A stretch of DNA of 64,000 bases, from positions 103,416,161 to 103,480,160 of the forward strand of contig CM035428.1 of NCBI GenBank assembly GCA_020310875.1, read 5' to 3'. The translations under genes and the position numbers were made by a program. Shown piece by piece: positions 1 to 10,256 of the stretch. Source of the DNA: Ceratopteris richardii. Its lineage: Eukaryota; Streptophyta; Polypodiopsida; Polypodiales; Pteridaceae. The notes beneath the pieces were generated by a model, which was not told where the DNA came from, searched no databases, and was given only the letters and a program-made list of their open reading frames with translations. Position 1 is the first letter of the stretch; the number at the start of each line of letters is the position of its first letter.

Positions 1-421
1 GATGCGCGTAACTGCCTGCCAATGCTTGACACCTCGACAATGCATAAATCTGCTCATCTGTGAGACAACAAACTGAATATCTGGCCTAGTAATGCATAAG
101 TAAATCAGGCAGATCATGAACTGTACACCGATCATCAACAAATTTCGCAACCAAGCCAATCTTGGCTAATGCAGAAACTAATAACAGATTCTTCTTGATC
201 CCTGGCACAAATAAAGCATCTGACAAAGTGAAAGAACTACCATCAGCAGTAGTCAAAATGATCTTACTAACTCCCATAACAGGATAAGAGGAATTGTTGG
301 CGCATGTAACAATATTCCCTGTAGGGGAAGGCTCGAGTGAAGAGAAGAAACTGCACTGCGAGGTAATATGTTTGGTTGCCAAACTGTCAAAATAGCAAAC
401 ATCTGAGTCTACTGCAGACAT
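1..421 (-). pseudogene. copia protease joined to RT C-terminus by deletion (A1)
   Basis: Positions 421 to about 115 encode the copia protease, with FDSLATKHIT near the start where the catalytic Asp sits, then FTLSDALFVPGIKKNLLLVS. At about 105-115 the sense sequence switches, in another frame, to LIYLCITRPDIQFVVSQMSR, the conserved block at the end of copia RT. Integrase and the catalytic part of RT have been lost. In A2 the same protease continues normally past this point, which locates the deletion precisely. The fusion is out of frame. Confidence 0.8.
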
Positions 422-482
422 GCACTACTCATGAGAAGATGGGGGCAAAACTGCAGACAGTAGTAAATGCCCATTCTTCTTC

Positions 483-1472
483 CTACACAAGATTAGCAAA
501 CTTTGTTTTTGGTGTAGAGGCCTCTACAACAACCATTCCAGCCTCTTTCTTCTTTGCCTCTTTAGCAGCCAGTTTTTGACAGTTCTTTATGATATGATCA
601 TTCCCTTTACAATACTTACAAAACAATTTTTGCTTTTCTGATTTCTTCTCATCTTTATCTTCCTTCTTCAAATATGTAGAATTAGTAGATTTTTGCTTAC
701 TAGTTGAAGAGCTCCATTTTCCTTTCCCCTTCTGACTAGCTAGGAAAGCTTGATCTGCAACTCACATAATGGACCTGTTCTGCCTGGATTGATCTTCCTG
801 CTACAAAACAGAAACTAACTCCTTAAATGATAAGGCATTTGGATTGCCTTTCATCATCAATCGAAGAGTAGAAGCAAAACTCTGATATGAATTAGGAAGA
901 CCATTCAAAACGGTCTGCACTAGTGAGCTATCTGGTGTAACCTCATCAGCAGAAATTAACTGTTCCTTCAAGTCTTTGATGTTCGTTAGGAAACTGTCCA
1001 TAGAATCACCTTCATTCATGTGCTCACTCTCCAACTATTTTTGGAGATAAGCAACACGAGCCTCATTCCTAGCTTGGTACAATGTGGTAAGTGTATCCCA
1101 AGCATCGTTAGCTGTTCTGCAAGAGCGAATGTGAGGAATAATGGCACGTTTGACAGACAAATCTATCAATGCATGTGTCTGGGCATCTCTACCATCCAAG
1201 CGAATCTGCTCTACAGTAGGTGCAGTAGAAACCGCAGCACGAACATGAATATGCAGAATATCATCATCTTTGACATCTTCTACATCAACTTCAGTACCTG
1301 CAGTTGCAACAATTGCAGGTGTGATAGGATGTTTTTCGACATCCTGCACAATGTTCCACAGTCCTTTTGCAACCAACACATGTCGCATCATATAAGCCCA
1401 TAACGGGTAGTTGGTACCATCCAACTTATCCTCAATAGCCAACATACGGAATACATCACTGCTTTCAGCCAT
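483..1472 (-). pseudogene. copia gag (A1), broken
   Basis: The reading frame starts at the ATG at 1472 with MAESSDVFRMLAIEDKLDGT and shows the plant copia gag fold (UBN2/DUF4219 type: DGTNYPLWAYMM near residue 18, NDAWDTLTTLYQARNEAR near 125). One stop after YLQK (about 1035) separates it from LESEHMNEGDSMDSF, and a further break lies near 760-800. A CCHC zinc knuckle, CKYCKGNDHIIKNC, sits at about 590-630. In life the product would form the cytoplasmic virus-like particle and bind the element RNA. The stops make this copy a pseudogene. Confidence 0.85.
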
Positions 1473-1773
1473 GGCCGATGACTAAAATACCTTGATGCAG
1501 AAAATTGAATGTATCTCAAAAAGTTGAACAAAACTACCCAGACGAATTCCACTAGACCTGTAGTAGACTTCAAGACGCTTATACTGACGAGCAGAAACTA
1601 GTATAAACCTTTGGCACAAAAAGATGAAATAGCCTACACAAGCACTGCGATAGTGCGTTCGGAGGTCGAAACGAGCTCAGATCGTGATTTCGGCACCATA
1701 GAGCGAAGAAGTTTTGATCTCAAAACCCTAAACTGGAGGAGTGTTGACGGTGCCCTAGATGAAGCGATGACCT

Positions 1774-1785
1774 GCTCTGATACCA
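1774..1785 (-). other. Primer binding site, initiator Met tRNA type
   Basis: In sense the bases read TGGTATCAGAGC, the usual plant copia primer site complementary to the 3' end of initiator methionine tRNA. It begins two bases inside the LTR, which fixes the LTR boundary and the orientation of A1. Confidence 0.9.
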
Positions 1786-1787
1786 AT

Positions 1788-2017
1788 TATTGGAGTTAGA
1801 CATCTGCGGAAGCACGCGAACAACACAAGGAAGAAGAAGGAGCTTGGAGCACAACACACAATACTGGATGTACTACTAGAGAATGTACAAAGATAAGTAG
1901 CCCATTAGGGAAATAGGCATATATACAAGTTGGGGGAAAAAAACCTCCTAAAGAGGGAAAAAAGTGCCCCGGTGGTCCTAGTGTGTTCACACACATCACT
2001 ACCTAAATATATCAACA
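1788..2017 (-). repeat. 5' LTR of copia A1
   Basis: The 230-bp terminal repeat starts, in sense, with TGTTGATATATTTAGG at 2017 and stops two bases before the primer site. The same sequence, also about 230 bp, is at 3037-3264 on the plus strand. The end reads AATA rather than the expected AACA, a point change. No TATA box is obvious by eye. Confidence 0.85.
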
Positions 2018-2302
2018 GTTATAGAATAGATTGATATATAAATAGATAAATACATAAATGAATGGATAAATGGACAATATATAAAAAATAGATAAATAAT
2101 ATGATATTAGATAAGTGGATTTATATATAAATCAAAAGTATTGTTATAATCTTGAAGTGAACCTATGTAACTATCAAGAAGGAAAGAGTCAAAGAATCAG
2201 ACATTCATAATAGTTCATATACACTTCCTATACAATGTATGATTCTCATCGCATGAATGTATATAGCTATTATGAAAGTGAGAGTCAAAGAATAAGACAA
2301 TC
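2018..2302. other. AT-rich spacer, no gene seen
   Basis: This stretch holds short imperfect repeats of GATAAATA/GATATA type, and two partly similar blocks ending in GAGTCAAAGAAT (about 2190 and 2283). I see no coding potential or element end. Confidence 0.6.
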
Positions 2303-3036
2303 ACAATAGCACTTGGGATTTGGTACCTTTGCCAAAGGATAGCAAAGCTTTACCATGTAAAATGGGTATATAAATTGAAATTCACATAGGATACTGCTTC
2401 TCCAAAGTATAAAGCATTACTGGTTGTAAAGGGTTTTAAGCAACATAAGGGTGTCAATTTTGAGGAAATCTTCTCTCTAGTAATCAACATGACTACACCA
2501 TGAATGTTGCTTGGATTGTTTGAAATGGAGGACTTAGAGCTATCCCAAATGGATGTGAAACCCACTTTCTTGCATGGAGATCTTATAGATGAGGTCTATA
2601 TGGAACAACCAAAAGGTTATGTAGTTCCTGGCAAAGAGACTCTAGTTTGCAAGATAAAGAAGAGTTTATACGGACTTAAACAATCCCCTCGACAATGGTA
2701 CCAAATGTTTGATGTTTTTATGAGGTCTCAAGGATATTCTCGAAGCAATGAGGATCATTGTCTCTACACAAAGAGATGCTTAGATGGGAGCTTGATATAC
2801 TTGATACTTTAATTCGATGATATGTTGATTGATGGGAAGTCCTCTCACAACTTGTCATTGCTCAAAAACAAGTTGAGTGAGAAATTTGACATGAATTATT
2901 TGGCGGATTCCAAAAATATTCTTGGCATGCACATTACTTGTGACAAGAGTAAAATATGTATATAATTGTCTCAAAGTAAGTACACATCCAAAGTACTTCA
3001 CATGTTCGATATGTAGGCTGGCAAGGCAATGAGTAA
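2303..3036 (+). pseudogene. copia reverse transcriptase fragment
   Basis: The segment begins at GTWDLVPLPK and proceeds through MEDLELSQMDVKPTFLHGDL, KKSLYGLKQSPRQWYQMF, a damaged catalytic block (FDDMLIDGKSS where YIDDML is expected) and LGMHITCDKSK. It is nearly collinear with the RT of copia D (20741-22111), not with the A family. Several frameshifts and stops make it inactive. It is cut on the right by the LTR of A2 starting at 3037, within a GKALST-like motif, so A2 probably inserted into it. Confidence 0.87.
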
Positions 3037-3264
3037 TGTTGATATATTTAGGTAGGGATGTGTGTGAGCACACTAGGACCACCGGGGCAAATTTTTCCCT
3101 CTTTAGGACTTTTTCCACCGATTTTTATATATGCCTATAACCCTAACGGGTTACTTATCTTTGTACATTCTAGTGGTAATACATTTAGTATTGTGTGTTG
3201 TGCTCCAAGCTTCTCCTTCTTCCTTGTGTTGTTTGCGTGCTTCCATAGACTTCTAACTCCAACA
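3037..3264 (+). repeat. 5' LTR of copia A2
   Basis: This 228-bp LTR begins TGTTGATATATTTAGG and ends CTCCAACA. It matches the A1 LTR on the minus strand along its length with scattered substitutions. The primer site begins three bases after its end. Confidence 0.88.
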
Positions 3265-3266
3265 AT

Positions 3267-3278
3267 TGGTATCAAAGG
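3267..3278 (+). other. Primer binding site of A2
   Basis: TGGTATCAAAGG is the initiator-Met-tRNA primer site with one change from TGGTATCAGAGC. It lies two bases downstream of the LTR end. Confidence 0.82.
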
Positions 3279-3539
3279 AGGTTGCCACTTCATCTAGGGC
3301 ATCGTCGACACTCCTCCGGTCACAATCTCAAAATCGCTCGTTTTGGCCTCAGAACGCACTATCGTAGTGCTTGTGTAGGCTATTTTGTCTTTTTGTGCCA
3401 AAGATATATACCAGTTTAGGTTCGCCAGTATAAGCATCTCAAAGTCTGCTACAGGTTTGGCAGAACTCGTTTGGATAGTTCTGTTCAACTTTTTCAGATA
3501 CAATCATTTTTCTGCATCAAAGTATTTTAGTTAGTGGCC

Positions 3540-4548
3540 ATGGCTAAAAGCAATGATGTATTCCGTATGTTGGCTGTTGAGGATAAGTTGGATGGTACCA
3601 ATTATCCATTGCGGGCTTATATGATGCGCCATGTATTAGTCACAAAAGGACTATGGAATATTGTGTAGGGTGTTGAAAGACATCCTCTTACACCTGCGAA
3701 TACAGATATTGCAAATACATGTATTGAAGCTGATACAGATGGTGTTGAAGATGGTGATATTCTACAGATTCCTGTTCGTGCTACTATTTGTGTTGCACCC
3801 ACTATAGAGCAAATTCATTGGGATGGCAAAGATGCTCAGGCACATGCATTGATAGCTTTGTCTATCAAACGTGCCATTATTCCTCACATTCGCTCTTATA
3901 GAATAGCTAAGGATGCTTGGGATACACTAACCACATTGTACCAGGCTAGGAATGAGGCTCGTGTTGCTTGCCTCCAAAAACAGTTGGAGAGTGAGCACAT
4001 GAATGAAGGTGATTCTATGGATAGTTTTCTGACAAAGATGAATGATTTGAAGGAACAATTGATTTCTACAGATGAGGTCCTTCTTGACAGTTCAGTTGTG
4101 CAGACTGTTCTAAATGGTCTTCCCGACTCATATCAAAGTTTTGCTTCTCCTCTTCGTTTGATGATGAAAGACAATCCAAATGCCTTAACATTTGAAGAGT
4201 TAGTTTCTGTTTTGTTGCAGGAAGACCAGTCTAGATAGAACAGGTCTATTATGTGTGTTGCAGATCAAGCTTTCCTGGCTACTCAGAAGGGCAAAAGGTA
4301 AATGGAGCTCCTCTACTAGTAAGCAGAAATTTGCAAATGTTGCACATTCGAAGAAGGAAGACAGAGATGAGAAGAAATCAGAAAAGTAGAAATTGTTTTG
4401 CAAATACTGTAAAGCAAATGATCATGTTATTAAGAACTATCCAAAACTGGCTGCTAAAGAGGCAAAGAAGAAGGAGGCTTGAATGGTTGTTGCAGAGGCC
4501 TCCACATGGAAAACAAAGTCTGCTAATCTAGTGAGTGTATGTGTGTAG
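3540..4548 (+). pseudogene. copia gag (A2), broken
   Basis: The ATG at 3540 opens MAKSNDVFRMLAVEDKLDGT, a close relative of A1 gag. In-frame stops occur near 3666 and 4236, with later breaks. The best-preserved stretch (3849-4238) covers SIKRAIIPHIRSYRIAKDAW to FEELVSVLLQEDQSR. The zinc knuckle at about 4400-4445 reads CKYCKANDHVIKN with the last Cys changed to Tyr (NYPKL), so RNA binding would be lost even without the stops. Confidence 0.86.
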
Positions 4549-5850
4549 TAGACTCAGATGTTTGGTACTTTGGTAGTAGTGCAACCAAACATTACTTCAC
4601 AACAGAGTTTCTTCACTTCACTCGAGCCTGCCCCTATAGGGAATACTATCACATGCGACAACAACTCCTCTTATCTTGTCATGGGACTTGGTAAGATCAT
4701 TCTGACTACTACTGATGGTAGTTCTTTCACTTTGTCAGATGCTTTATTTGTGCCAGGGATCAAGAAGAATGTGTTATTAGTTTCAGCTTTAGCCAAGATT
4801 GGCTTGGTCGTGAAATTTGTTGATGACAGGTGTACAGTTCATGATCTATCAAATGCTGACGTGATTATTGCTTCTGGCATTTTATGCCATGGGTTGTATA
4901 AGTTCATAGACTATGAAAGATCTGTGAATGATTTGGCATGTGTAGTACATGATTCTCAGGCTATGTCAGATGCAAACCTTTGACATGCACACTTTGGCCA
5001 TTTGAATTTTGCTAGTTTGCTATGCCTGCAGAAATCTGAAATGGTGTCCTCTTTGCCCAAACTTGAGGCACTCGGAAAACATGTCTGTGAAGGTTGTATG
5101 TTGGGCAAAATGCAGCATTCCTCCTTTCCAAAAGATGTTAAAGTTTGGGCTACTCAGAAATTGTAGCTTGTATAGTGATGTCTGTGGTCCTATGTAGACA
5201 ACTTCTTTTGGAAACTATCTTTACTTCGTGAATTTCATTGATGATTTTTCCAGGCATGCATGTATATATCCACTCAAAGCAAAGTCCAAAGTGTTTATGT
5301 GCTTCAAACAGTTTTCGGATTTGGCTGAAAATCTGTTAGCATGTAAAATGGGCACCCTCCGTTCTGATCGAGGGGGGGGATATATGTCTTCTGACTTTAA
5401 TGAATTTTTGGCTGAACGTGGGATAAAACATCAATGGAAAGTGTCGTACACACCTCAACAGAATGGAGTTGCTAAACGAAAGAACATGTCACTCATGGAA
5501 ATGGCGAGGTGTATGGTCAAGAGTCAGGCTTTACCACATAGTTTCTGGCTTGAGGCTGTTATGTGTGCAACATATGTACTTAACAAGTGTCCCACTAAAG
5601 CGTTGTAGTCTATCACTCCATATGAGGCGTGGCATGATGTTTTTGGTTGCTTGGCATATGCATTAGTGCCTAAACAACATCGCAAAAAATTGGATGATAA
5701 AGCAATAAGATGTATTTTTGTTGGGTATAGTTCTGAAAGCAAAGGCTATCATTTGTATCATCCACAAACTAAACGCATTCTGGTTAGCAGTGATGTTGTT
5801 TTTGTGGAAGATGCTATTCAACCCTTACTTTCATGTACGAAGGAGACTGT
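4549..5850 (+). pseudogene. copia protease, pre-integrase and integrase core (A2)
   Basis: The protease block (4558-4850) contains FTLSDALFVPGIKKNVLLVS and FVDDRCTVHDLSNADVIIAS. The pre-integrase zinc region follows (HLNFASLLCLQKSEM ... CEGCMLGK, about 4985-5110). The integrase core shows VYSDVCGPM, YLYFVNFIDDFSRH, LRSDRGGGYMSSDF and PQQNGVAKRKN, where the catalytic Glu expected after NGVA is changed to Lys. Stops at about 5196 and 5608 also disable it. The sequence ends within the variable linker after the integrase C-terminal motif FVGYSSESKGYHLY. Confidence 0.86.
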
Positions 5851-5909
5851 CATGGATACAAAGATAATCATCTTAAACCTTAGATCCCATGTGAATTTTC
5901 TATATCTCA

Positions 5910-6544
5910 TGTTCGGTTAAGATTTTGGAGAAACGAATGCTACCATTGTGTCCAAAACGTGCAAAACACCAAGATTGACTATTTATTTGCTGAAATCTGA
6001 CACCCGAAGGTCTTGTTTCTAGTTGATGATATCATCGATGATATCATCAACTCATAGCCGCCCTTAAATCACCCTTGGAAAACCTATATAAGGAGGGGTT
6101 GGCCACATTCATTTTCAGTCTTGCCAATAAGAGTCTTGGGAGCTCAAGGAATCCTGATCACCAAGTAAGTACTTTCAAGTTCCAGTTCAAGTTCTAGTCT
6201 TGTCTCTTGCTCTGGTCTTGTTTAGTCTTGTCTAGTCTTGTATCCTAGACATCTAGCCTTGTCCTCTTGTAATCTCGTAGTACGAGATCCTTTCTAGTTA
6301 TTTCTTGTATCTAGTTCATATCCCTAAAGGGAATTCTTATAATCCTGATATCTTGTTCCATACCTACGGTCCCAGGTTGTGTGATCTCCTGTATCATATT
6401 TACTCCAATTTTCCATACCTTTTGGTCTCGGGTTGTGGGACGTCGTGTATCAGTCATGTATTCTTGTATCATTTTCCCTACGTGGATGTTGTTGTAATCA
6501 GAAGTGTATTTCCGAAATCTTATCTAGTGAAGTTAGAGAGCACA
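5910..6544 (+). repeat. Provisional 5' LTR of the chromovirus remnant
   Basis: The segment starts TGTTCGG and ends GAGCACA. It contains a TATA-like CTATATAAGG at 6082-6091 followed by a transcribed-looking T/C-rich stretch, and just after its end a TGGTGCTCCCCTGAC string that could be a primer site for a tRNA I cannot name. No second copy is in the window, so the boundaries are guesses. A large perfect palindrome lies in the promoter-proximal part. Confidence 0.45.
6021..6052. repeat. 32-bp perfect palindrome
   Basis: The half-site AGTTGATGATATCATC is followed at once by its reverse complement, with no loop, centred on ATCGAT. It also contains two GATGATATCATC sub-palindromes. It sits about 30 bp upstream of the TATA-like box, a position where a dimeric transcription factor could bind. 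Confidence 0.95.
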
Positions 6545-6690
6545 ATCTGGTGCTCCCCTGACATTTTGACAAGACTATCCACATCAAGTCCCTATCAAGG
6601 ATGATGGACTCCATATCCATACTTAGAAATATCGAGTCTACTCTAGATGATATATATAAAAAACTTTGAGAATTTGAATGGAGGTTATAA

Positions 6691-7593
6691 CAAGGTGATC
6701 ACTCAGTTGGAGAATTTGCATCAGACTTCAAAATTGTATTTCTGCAAGGATCCACACATCAAGATGACTATCTAGTTAATCAGTTTCAAAGTGGTCTCAA
6801 AGATGAAATAAAGAGTTTTTTATCATCTACATCTCAATTAAATACTTTAGATGAGGCTATCAATCAAGCAACTCAGTGTGAGAATCAGTTGTTAAAAGAA
6901 AGCCAAGTCCAAGAGTCAGAAGTCTTGAATAATGAAGACACTATTCCTCAAGAATCTGAATCGAGAATCTTTGAAGCCCAAAAAGTCATTACAAGTGATA
7001 TGCAATATACATGTTATGAAGATATCAAGAAGGTAAAGGATAAGGAGGAATTCATGTTCAATCAAGGAGGTGTGCTTACTCAATGCTCTCCATCAAAGAT
7101 CAAAACACCACAACATTCCACTAGAAGCTCAAAGGATCTATTGCATGAAGAACCCAAGGAAGCTCAAGAGAGAACCAATCCTTCACCACCTATTAGGATT
7201 GCAGATCATGAAGAATTCAAAGTTGTGCATTTATTAGATTCAAGGATCTTTCAAAGATTATTGGAATACCTTATTCATTGGAAAGTGTATGACATCATTA
7301 ATCGTACTCGGGAACTTACAAAAAATATTCTGAGAGCAAAATTCAAGGTTCATGAATCATATTTTCATACACATTTGCCATTTCACATTCTTGCAAAGTT
7401 ATTGAGTCTTAATCATCCATCAGACATCCCTTCCCCATTATTCCCCCTCCATTTTCCACATTCACATCTTTTATATAATGGTATATTGGGAGCAATTTTT
7501 TCGGCTTTTATTATGCTGGCTTCTTTTCTGGTTCACACATGGTTATTTCTTCTTCTTCTCTTAGAGACGGAGAGCCCAAAAGGTGGTGGGTAG
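6691..7593 (+). pseudogene. gag-chromodomain fusion frame
   Basis: One open frame from 6691 encodes gag-like QGDHSVGEFASDFKIVFLQG and VNQFQSGLKDEIKSFLSS, a charged linker, and at about 7198-7400 a chromodomain-like block: EEFKVVHLLDSRIFQRLLEY, LIHWKVYD and then a FH-type helix. In intact chromoviruses the last block reads roughly as evEaIldsRi...lqYlVkWkGy, reads chromatin marks and targets integration. Here the conserved aromatic positions survive only partly. A hydrophobic tail follows (MLASFLVHTWLFLLLLL). Upstream in-frame stops near 6667 and 6690 prevent a normal start, so translation would need a later codon. Confidence 0.65.
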
Positions 7594-7612
7594 CTCTTGA
7601 GCCCATCAAAGT

Positions 7613-7706
7613 CAAATTGATCAAAATCAAGCTGGTCAAAATCTAAATGGTCAAAGTCAAAGTGATCAAAGTCAAGCTAGTCAAAGTCAAAGTGGTCAAA
7701 GTCAAG
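7613..7706 (+). repeat. 15-bp tandem repeat, about six copies
   Basis: Consecutive 15-mers of the form CAAAGTGGTCAAAGT (variants at three or four positions) run without spacing for six units plus a partial. The array sits between the chromodomain frame and the probable LTR of the next gypsy element, probably in the 3' untranslated region of the chromovirus remnant. Confidence 0.85.
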
Positions 7707-7712
7707 GGCACA

Positions 7713-8573
7713 TGTAGTGCACAATCAATTTATTCACAATAGTTATGTTTTGCAAAAAATGGAATGCAGGTTGATTGTCTTTCTGTAAGGTTTTCAAGGG
7801 TTTTGAAGTGTTTGGAAGATTCAAGTGAACCCTCCCTTAGGTACACATATTGAAGAAATGAAGGCAAAAGTGAAGGCATGTGAAGGGGAAGTGGTACACA
7901 AAAGTGTATGTGTGGTCCCCCATTTAATATTTGTTTTAATCCTAAAGTCACTATAAGACAAAATAGTGAGTTGTTGGTTGTACACATTTTGAGACATTCT
8001 TGGGACATCAAAGGAGCACCAAGATACTCTATCAGTTAGGAGCAACTTACATGAGTGAATGGACACACAAGACATGATCATTATTCTTGGATTTAGAGTA
8101 AGGAAGTGAGAGCATAGTCTACAATAGGTGAGAAGAGCAAGAGACATTCAACTAGTGTGTGATGCAGAGAAGCAAGTGTGAGACAAAGTGTGCAAGAAGT
8201 GTGATCTAGTGTGTGTAGAGGAGTGCAGAGAACCAGTAACTAAGGCAATCAAGGTGGCACAAGGTACCATTGAAGAGGTGCATGCATCGACAAAAGGTGT
8301 CCCTCCCTCCTACCGTATTGGAAGCTTGAGTGCAAGGTGTGCACAAGACCAAGCTCTTGGAGCAGGTATCTTGTAACCTTGTGTATGTGTGTGTGTATTC
8401 TTTGGGATTAAGCAGTCCACATAGAGAACATTTGGACTTGTTTTATACATTATCATTGTATTTTCCTACAGGTAATCAATATACAGAAGCTTTTGGTGTT
8501 TGTGTTCCACTTCTTCTTCTTCTTCCTTCTCCCACAAATACTAAGTCCCTTTTCGCAAAAGAATCCCCCAACA
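7713..8573 (+). repeat. Provisional 5' LTR of gypsy B
   Basis: The region opens TGTAGTGCACAATC and closes CCCCCAACA just before the presumed primer site. The right boundary is well placed by the internal sequence; the left one is inferred only from the TG dinucleotide. No partner LTR is visible downstream of integrase. Confidence 0.45.
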
Positions 8574-8729
8574 AAATTCGGCATGCCCACTGGGATCCAA
8601 TGAGGCTTGACCGTAGGAGAAGTGATATTTGCAAAGTGTAGAAAAGTGCAAGGATACTAATAGTGTAGGTCAGAGGTAATCTTTCTTCTATTTGGAATTC
8701 TCTTAGCCTAAGAGGAGTATGAGCAGCTC

Positions 8730-9805
8730 ATGAACGCAACCCCGTCTTTAACCTTGAGGGTCCCTTGCGAAGCAATAAGAAGAAAAGTTATTCGAAGGTC
8801 AACCAACCCTTTATCATCAACATCATCAATAAGAAACATGGCAGCTCAAGTAGACTTCGAAACTCTACTCTCCAGGTTAAATATCAAATTTCCATCTTTC
8901 AAGGGATTATCACAAGAAGACCCATATGAACATATTAGAAGATTTTTGGCCTTATGTAAGACCAGGGGTCTGATGGGAAGAGAAGATGCATTTTTTATTC
9001 TTCTCCTAGCAACATTAGAAGGGAGCATATAAATGGTTTAGTGAGTTTGTCGATAATAATTTCACTACATGGGACCTAATGAAGGAAGCATTTAAGACAA
9101 AGTTCCAACAAGGGAACACAATAGAGAACATCATTGAGGAGTTAGAAAATTTACTACTAAGTCCTGGGGAGACATTTCCAGAATTTATCACCAGAACCAA
9201 GGCATTGATGGCTAAATTACCTAACCCTCCCCATGACTTCTTCATCAAGAAGTGGCTGGATAAACCACTTCCAATCTCAACACAGTGTAAAATTAAAGAG
9301 TTAGTGCTACCTACAACAACAATTGAAGAGTTCATTAATATATCCACAAGATAGGAGCATATTAGGCATCAGTATGGGACAAGCTCTTCTAGTCTATCAT
9401 ATCCTACAGAATTTGAGGACCCAGTAATTCAATTAAGGAAGGAGCTTGAGAGCTTGAAAAGGAACAAACCCCACAAAGAGGAGGAAAGTGTGACAACTTA
9501 GTTGAGGTGAGAAATTGAGGCCTTAAATCTACAAAAAGAAGAGGAATCCCAAGCAAAAGCGTTGGCACAACTTCAACAGGATTTATAGGAACTCCGAGGA
9601 GGTGGTATCGAAAATGGATTATGGTGCACCATGTGCAACAAATAGGGTCATGTGGTAAGTGAGTGTCCACTTTTAAGTGTAACTTGCTAGTTATGCAGGA
9701 AAGTTGGGCATGAGGCTTAGGAATGTCACTCAAGAGGGATGTCTGCACAACTATATTGGAGACAAGGAGGTGCTCAACTATCAACCAATGTAATGGCAAC
9801 ATCAC
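8730..9805 (+). pseudogene. gypsy gag with two zinc knuckles (B)
   Basis: The retrotransposon gag domain reads MAAQVDFETLLSRLNIKFPS, FKGLSQEDPYEHIRRFLALC and, past a stop at 9029, MKEAFKTKFQQGNTIENIIE and ELENLLLSPGETFPEFITR. A coiled, charged stretch follows, then knuckles at about 9630-9740: CTMCNK*GHVVSEC and CRKVGHEA*EC, each carrying a nonsense change. The normal product packages element RNA. Confidence 0.8.
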
Positions 9806-10256
9806 CTAGTGAAGATAACAGTTATAACCAATGACCTAGAGATAATTTTGGAAATGGTCCTAGAGGGCCAATTAGTTGTTTTAGGTGTGGAGAATGTGGG
9901 CACTATCAGAGTAAATGAACTCTACCAAAAAATGCCCCCCTTGCAAGAATTTCCCAGCAACCAAAGATCATTACGCAAATTGTTTCCCATAAAACAAAGC
10001 ATCTACATCAGGGCCCCACATCCAAATGATCTCTGTGAATAAACAAAGGTGTAGCAGATGAAGTCAACATTGTACCATCACGATCCACTAGGGTAGTACA
10101 ATTAGGAGAAATCGACTCCATGGTTATGCAGACAAGGAATAAAAGATTCAAGAAGAAACAGGCCAAGGGTCAAGTACTACTAGAAGGTACAAGGACAAGA
10201 GGATACACTAGAGCAAAGCAGACACATATGAAGATACAAGACAAGAGAAAGAAAGC

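Larger units (their letters stand above)
1..2017 (-). mobile_element. Ty1/copia element A1, internally deleted, cut by window edge
   Basis: This is the 5' part of a copia LTR retrotransposon read right to left: 5' LTR, Met-tRNA primer site, gag, protease, then an abrupt jump to the end of reverse transcriptase at the window edge. Its LTR, gag and protease closely match element A2 at 3037-5909, which lies in the opposite orientation, so the two are members of one family. Integrase and most of RT are missing, so the copy is dead. The 3' LTR would lie beyond position 1. Confidence 0.88.
3037..5909 (+). mobile_element. Ty1/copia element A2, 3'-truncated
   Basis: The order is 5' LTR (3037-3264), primer site, gag, protease, GAG-pre-integrase and integrase up to about 5905, where the similarity stops. 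RT, RNase H and the 3' LTR are absent, apparently replaced by the gypsy-type sequence that follows. The left flank is the copia RT fragment at 2303-3036. Multiple stops show it is dead. Confidence 0.87.
5910..7706 (+). mobile_element. Chromodomain gypsy remnant (gag-chromodomain deletion derivative)
   Basis: A provisional LTR with a TATA box is followed by gag and, in the same frame, a chromodomain. Protease, RT, RNase H and integrase core are all absent. Chromodomains are the C-terminal tail of integrase in the chromovirus branch of Ty3/gypsy elements, so this is the shell of a chromovirus after an internal deletion of several kilobases. I could not find the 3' LTR, so the right boundary is approximate. 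Confidence 0.62.
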
